Assembly (NCBI RefSeq): GCF_021513275.1 | Contig: NZ_CP090978.1 | Location: 4,278,001-4,342,000, forward strand | DNA length: 64,000 nucleotides | Source: Paenibacillus hexagrammi | Lineage (GTDB): Bacteria > Bacillota > Bacilli > Paenibacillales > NBRC-103111 | Direction of reading: 5' to 3' | In this document: in pieces, positions 60,161 through 64,000 of the stretch | How the letters are laid out: every line of letters begins with the position of its first letter | How positions within the stretch are numbered: the stretch's first letter is position 1 | Notes under the pieces: model-generated | What the model was told of the DNA's origin: nothing | Databases searched by the model: none | Seen by the model: the letters and a program-made list of their open reading frames with translations, nothing else | Translations under genes and position numbers: made by a program

Positions 60161-60859
60161 ATGAGCACTGAAATAATAAAAAAGCTGCGCTTGGCTGACC
60201 GCTCAAGAGCATTAATTCTGAATGCACCGGACGGGTATATCGATAATCTAAGACTTCTGATCGAGGATGTTCCGCTGACTAAGGAACAGCAAGGTAACGA
60301 AGGGTACGATTTCGTTCAGCTTTTCGTCAACAATATTGACGAGTGGAGCCAGTGGATCGGATCCGCGGCAAGAGCCGTTGTGCGAGACGGCCTCTTTTGG
60401 ATCTGCTACCCCAAAGGAACCAGCAAAGTCAAGAGTGATCTGAATCGCGATATTCTATGGCAGCACATGTCACCTCATCATTTCACAGGCATATCCCTGG
60501 TATCCCTTGACGATACATGGTCAGCCATGCGGTTCCGCCCCAGCGATCTCGTACCGGCAGACAGCCGCGCTCGAGCGGAGCAGCGCCAAGCAGCACAGGG
60601 CAGCTCGGTATCTCAGAGCAAAAGCGCTGACAAAACTGTCACTGTTCCCGGCGATTTGGCCACCGCTTTTCAAGCGAATCCGGAAGCTGCCGCCTTCTAC
60701 GAAGGGCTCGCATATTCCCATCGTAAGGAGTATGTCCGCTGGATTACGGATGCCAAAAGGGCTGAGACGCGGCAAGGACGGATCGAAAAAACGCTCGACA
60801 AGCTGTCGCGGGGCATAAAAAAATCCAACTATAAAAGAATAGCTGCAAACAGCAAGTAG
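60161..60859 (+). CDS. YdeI/OmdA-domain protein
   Basis: 232 residues, ATG 60161. The N-terminal half (about 1-125) resembles small DUF3052-like domains (KKLRLADRSRALILNAPDGY..ARAVVRDGLFWICYPKG). The C-terminal ~75 residues are OmdA/YdeI type (LATAFQANPEAAAFYEGLAYSHRKEYVRWITDAKRAETRQ), a family linked to resistance against cationic peptides and bacteriocins. A glutamine- and serine-rich linker joins them. Single gene with a terminator after it. Exact activity unknown. Confidence 0.82.
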   Translation: MSTEIIKKLRLADRSRALILNAPDGYIDNLRLLIEDVPLTKEQQGNEGYDFVQLFVNNIDEWSQWIGSAARAVVRDGLFWICYPKGTSKVKSDLNRDILWQHMSPHHFTGISLVSLDDTWSAMRFRPSDLVPADSRARAEQRQAAQGSSVSQSKSADKTVTVPGDLATAFQANPEAAAFYEGLAYSHRKEYVRWITDAKRAETRQGRIEKTLDKLSRGIKKSNYKRIAANSK

Positions 60860-60890
60860 AGAAACATGAAAAACATATCCATCAACGTGA

Positions 60891-60936
60891 AAAGTCCCGG
60901 AAGAGGCATCCTGCCAGTCTTCCGGGACTTTATTTG
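60891..60936. terminator. Bidirectional terminator
   Basis: AAAGTCCCGGAAGA (60891-60904) pairs with TCTTCCGGGACTTT (60918-60931), a 14-bp stem between convergent genes; it serves the OmdA gene and, on the minus strand, the pdh operon. Confidence 0.85.
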
Positions 60937-60962
60937 TAGATCTATATATAACCAGCCGGCTA

Positions 60963-62378
60963 TTACTTGCCAAGCTGATGAATCGGATGTCCAAGTGCGC
61001 CTTCTGCTGCATCCATAACCATTTCAGTGAGTGTCGGATGGGCGTGGATCGTAAGCGCGATGTCTTCCAAGTTGGCCGCCATCTCGATTGCAAGCGCGAG
61101 CTCGCCGATCAAGTTAGAAGCTTCTGGACCTACCACCTGACCACCTAGCAGCAAGCCTGTTTCCTTGTCGCCAACCAGCTTTACAAAGCCTTGGCCTGCA
61201 TTCAGGGAGTTTGCGCGGCCATTAGCGGCATAAGGGAATTTACCGATCGTAACGTTATAACCTTTTTCTTTTGCTTCTGTCTCATTCAAACCAACACTTG
61301 CAATTTCCGGATCGGAGAATACGACAGCTGGCATTGCTTTGTAATCAACAACGCTAGGCAGGCCGGCAATAGCTTCTGCCGCAACCTTTGCTTCATAAGA
61401 AGCTTTGTGCGCGAGAGCAAGACCCGGAACCACGTCGCCGATTGCGAAGATATGAGGAATGCTTGTGCGTCCTTGATTGTCAACTTCAATCAAACCGCGA
61501 TCGGTCAGCTTCATGTTGATCAGATCCAGTCCAAGCTCTCCATCCGTATTCGGACGACGGCCGACAGTTACAAGTACGTAATCTGCAGTAATTTGCTTTT
61601 CTTCACCTTTAACCGTGAATGTAACTGTAACGTCATTTTCATTCTTCACACTGGATTGTGCCAATGCTTCTGTGTGAACTTCCACACCGATTTTTTCCAG
61701 GTTGCGGGCAACCAGCTTTGTCAGTTCTTTCTCAAAGCCAGGCAGCACGTGATCGGAGCCTTCAAGCACAGTTACTTTAGTGCCGAACTTGGCAAAGGTT
61801 TGACCCAGCTCGATACCGATGTAGCCGCCGCCGATAACAACCATGCTTTTTGGAATCTCAGGCAGGTTCAAAGCTTCGGTGGAAGAAATGATGCGGCCTC
61901 CATATGGGAATGCCTTTAGTTCAATTGGACGGGAGCCTGTCGCGATAATGCAGTTCTGGAACCGGTAGCGCGGAGCCTCCTGGTCGTTGAACACGCGAGC
62001 TTCGTTCTCGTTGATGAACATCACTTCGCCTTGGAACATTTGAATTTTGTTGCCCTTCAGCAGCGCGTTCACGCCGCCTGTTTGTTTCTTCACGATGCCG
62101 TTCTTCCACTCTTGCACTTTCGCGAAGTCAACTTTTACGTTGTCTACGGAAATCCCCATGCTGTCCGCATGCTGTGCGTGCTCATAAGTATGAGCGGCCG
62201 AGATCAGCGCTTTGGAAGGGATACAACCGCGGTTCAAACACACGCCGCCCCAATCCGATTTATCTACAATCAATACGCTTTTGCCGAGCTGTGCGGCGCG
62301 GATGGCAGCTACATAGCCGCCTGGACCCGCACCGATCACCAGCAAATCAATATCTAAAGAAGCGTCTCCTACTACCAT
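60963..62378 (-). CDS. lpdA: Dihydrolipoamide dehydrogenase (E3)
   Basis: 471 residues, ATG 62378 (ggaggtgtaacatc). FAD site VIGAGPGGYVAAIRAAQ, redox pair C47/C52 in GVCLNRGC, NAD site VIGGGYIGIELGQ and the C-terminal active-site HPTLTE. It reoxidises the lipoyl groups of pyruvate dehydrogenase. It is the last gene of the pdh operon: PdhC stop is 4 bp upstream. Confidence 0.96.
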   Translation of the reverse strand: MVVGDASLDIDLLVIGAGPGGYVAAIRAAQLGKSVLIVDKSDWGGVCLNRGCIPSKALISAAHTYEHAQHADSMGISVDNVKVDFAKVQEWKNGIVKKQTGGVNALLKGNKIQMFQGEVMFINENEARVFNDQEAPRYRFQNCIIATGSRPIELKAFPYGGRIISSTEALNLPEIPKSMVVIGGGYIGIELGQTFAKFGTKVTVLEGSDHVLPGFEKELTKLVARNLEKIGVEVHTEALAQSSVKNENDVTVTFTVKGEEKQITADYVLVTVGRRPNTDGELGLDLINMKLTDRGLIEVDNQGRTSIPHIFAIGDVVPGLALAHKASYEAKVAAEAIAGLPSVVDYKAMPAVVFSDPEIASVGLNETEAKEKGYNVTIGKFPYAANGRANSLNAGQGFVKLVGDKETGLLLGGQVVGPEASNLIGELALAIEMAANLEDIALTIHAHPTLTEMVMDAAEGALGHPIHQLGK

Positions 62379-62382
62379 GATG

Positions 62383-63705
62383 TTACACCTCCAAGACGAG
62401 AAGCTCAGGATCAGCCAAAAGCTGCTTGATATAGTTCAGGAAGCTTTGAGCTGTTGCTCCATCCACAATACGGTGGTCGAAGCTGAGGGAAAGCGCCATA
62501 ACGTGAGCGGGAACGATCTCGCCGTTCTTCACAACAGGCTTCTCCGTGATACGTCCTGCACCCAGGATAGCAACCTCAGGGAAGTTGATAACTGGAGTAA
62601 AGAACATACCGCCAACGGAACCGATGTTAGTAATGGAGATTGTGCTGCCTTTCAGCTCGTTTGGAGCCAATTTACCGTCGCGTCCGCGTACAGCCAGATC
62701 CTTGATGGAAGCTGCAATGGACCACACGTTTTTGCGGTCAGCGTCATGAATAACCGGAACCAAAAGTCCGTTTTCTGTATCCGTTGCAATACCGATGTTG
62801 TAGTACTTTTTGTAGACGATCTCTTGCTTCTCTTCGTCGATCATGGCATTCATGACCGGGAATTGACGGCAAGCTGCTACCAGAGCCTTTACGATGAAAG
62901 GCAGGTAAGTCAATTTCACGCCTTTTTTCTCGGCGAGAGGCTTCGTACGCTCACGCAGAGCGACAAGAGCCGATACGTCGATTTCGTCCATCAGTGTCAC
63001 GTGCGGAGCCGTGTACACGGATTTGACCATAGCGTTCGCGATGACCTTGCGGATTCCTTTGAAAGGAATGCGCTCTTCCACGCGATCGCCGACGACCACC
63101 TGCTGCGCTACTGGAGCAGGTGCCGCTGCGCCGGCTGTTGCAATCGCAGCTGGCTCTGCCGCTGCCGGAGCTGCGCTAGCGCCAGCTCCACCAAAGCCGA
63201 GCACGTCCTCGCGTGTCACGCGGCCGTGCTTGCCTGTCGGCGTTACCTCTGCGAGGTTAACGCCCTTCTCTCTTGCCAGCTTGCGCACGCTAGGCGTCGC
63301 AAGCACTTCACGTGCTGCGCCGCCGCTTGGCGCAGCGCTAGGTGCAGCAGCTACTGCAGGCGCTGCTGTTGGAGCCGCCGCTGCCGCCGCAGGGGCAGCG
63401 GGTGCACTGCTCGACGCGGCCGCAGGCGCGTCGTGGCCGTGGCTCGCAGATGCCGGTACTTCGCCGGCAACTTCGATGGTCATGACAAGTTCACCAACGG
63501 TGCAAACTTGGCCTTCTTTTACTTTCACATCTACGATTTTACCTTCTACCGGACAAGGCACTTCAACGACTGCTTTATCATTTTGAACTTCCATCAAAAT
63601 GGATTCATCGGTTACAGTGTCGCCAGCTTTAACCAGCAGCTTGACGATTTCACCTTCATGTATGCCTTCACCAAGCTCAGGGAACTTGTATTCAAACAAT
63701 GCCAC
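62383..63705 (-). CDS. pdhC: Dihydrolipoamide acetyltransferase (E2 of pyruvate dehydrogenase)
   Basis: 440 residues from GTG 63705 (gggaggtcgtacac); the frame starts earlier but that part has no site. Lipoyl domain at 1-80 with the lipoyl lysine in QNDKAVVEV. An Ala/Pro linker follows, then the E3-binding domain ([27 protein letters not shown] split over two lines), a second linker, and the catalytic domain with DHRIVDG. It forms the E2 core that passes acetyl to CoA. Between PdhB and LpdA in the operon. Confidence 0.95.
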   Translation of the reverse strand: MALFEYKFPELGEGIHEGEIVKLLVKAGDTVTDESILMEVQNDKAVVEVPCPVEGKIVDVKVKEGQVCTVGELVMTIEVAGEVPASASHGHDAPAAASSSAPAAPAAAAAAPTAAPAVAAAPSAAPSGGAAREVLATPSVRKLAREKGVNLAEVTPTGKHGRVTREDVLGFGGAGASAAPAAAEPAAIATAGAAAPAPVAQQVVVGDRVEERIPFKGIRKVIANAMVKSVYTAPHVTLMDEIDVSALVALRERTKPLAEKKGVKLTYLPFIVKALVAACRQFPVMNAMIDEEKQEIVYKKYYNIGIATDTENGLLVPVIHDADRKNVWSIAASIKDLAVRGRDGKLAPNELKGSTISITNIGSVGGMFFTPVINFPEVAILGAGRITEKPVVKNGEIVPAHVMALSLSFDHRIVDGATAQSFLNYIKQLLADPELLVLEV

Positions 63706-63737
63706 GTGTACGACCTCCCAATTACGTTCGACTGTGA

Positions 63738-64000
63738 TTAGAATTCGAGAACTTGATTGATGCCTGCGATCACACTTGCAGGGCTTGGCAGCCAAGCATC
63801 TTCAATTTGCGCAAACGGATAAACCGTATCCGGAGGAGCCACGCGCAGTACAGGTGCTTCCAGATGCAGAATCGCTTTTTCATTAATTTGAGCGATAACT
63901 TCAGCAGCAACGCCGGAAGTTTTTTGAGCTTCTTGAACAACAATCGCTCTGTTTGTTTTCTTAATGGAAGCAACGATCGTGTCAATATCGAGCGGCAGAA
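63738..64000 (-). CDS. pdhB: Pyruvate dehydrogenase E1 component, beta subunit (partial)
   Basis: Only the last ~86 codons are inside the window; the start lies beyond 64000. They read [19 protein letters not shown] .. [20 protein letters not shown] .. AGINQVLEF, the C-terminal transketolase domain of E1 beta. Stop at 63738-63740, 32 bp before the PdhC start. With E1 alpha it decarboxylates pyruvate. Confidence 0.93.
   Translation of the reverse strand, partial: LPLDIDTIVASIKKTNRAIVVQEAQKTSGVAAEVIAQINEKAILHLEAPVLRVAPPDTVYPFAQIEDAWLPSPASVIAGINQVLEF

Noticed and set aside
62377..63741. 454-codon open frame on the plus strand opposite PdhC
   Set aside because: Its translation is Cys/Arg/Ser-rich and it lies wholly antisense to a well-supported PdhC; it is a by-product of the GC-rich linker codons.
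1..64000. CRISPR array, tRNA, rRNA or prophage
   Set aside because: I looked for regular short repeats with spacers, tRNA T-loop patterns and phage genes and found none.

Overview
The window looks like a chromosome segment of a Paenibacillus-type bacterium (Bacillota, Paenibacillaceae). Three things point there: YesM/YesN two-component pairs beside CUT1 sugar ABC genes that have no ATPase of their own, an SLH surface protein, and a T-box ahead of serC. Base composition is mixed, ribosome binding sites are strong (AGGAGG type), and GTG and TTG starts are common. I saw no rRNA, tRNA, CRISPR array, phage or transposase gene.

Layout. 1-12 kb is a glucan-use locus: an exported GH3-CBM6-GH30 enzyme (cut by the left edge), two permeases and a binding lipoprotein on the minus strand, facing a YesM/YesN pair. 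12-18 kb holds a MASE4-PAS-GGDEF cyclase, an aldo/keto reductase, a lactonase and three membrane proteins. 18-23 kb is a small sugar-metabolism group (AraC, Gfo/Idh, AKR, hydroxypyruvate-isomerase-like, DeoR). 23-33 kb carries a GGDEF-EAL protein, then a GH3 beta-N-acetylhexosaminidase, an orphan binding protein, a YesN/YesM pair and OsmC. 33-47 kb has two chemoreceptors flanking an SLH protein and a giant exported protein. 47-52 kb is a phospholipid-recycling group (LplT, Aas, GDPD). 52-58.6 kb is a GH95 fucosidase operon with its AraC regulator. 58.6-64 kb holds T-box-serC, a YdeI/OmdA-type gene and the end of the pdh operon (PdhB, PdhC, LpdA).

Main discoveries. (1) The giant exported protein gene is interrupted in frame by a 780-nt group II intron with no open reading frame. 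Its 5' end, EBS1-IBS1 pairing, domain V, bulged branch A and 3' end are all visible, and splicing would restore a 2439-codon reading frame. (2) Two copies of a ~117-bp structured intergenic element, about 87% identical, lie in opposite orientations. Each is bracketed by two near-identical direct copies of a hairpin that is specific to that locus, as if the element had entered and duplicated a terminator. (3) Four direct repeats in two pairs, each pair 21 bp apart, lie between the binding-protein gene and the YesM/YesN genes and look like response-regulator sites.

Caution. Seven genes carry eight single-base frameshifts, mostly one base missing in a short homopolymer. This may be sequencing error rather than gene decay. 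I give each such gene as one span and describe where the frame breaks.
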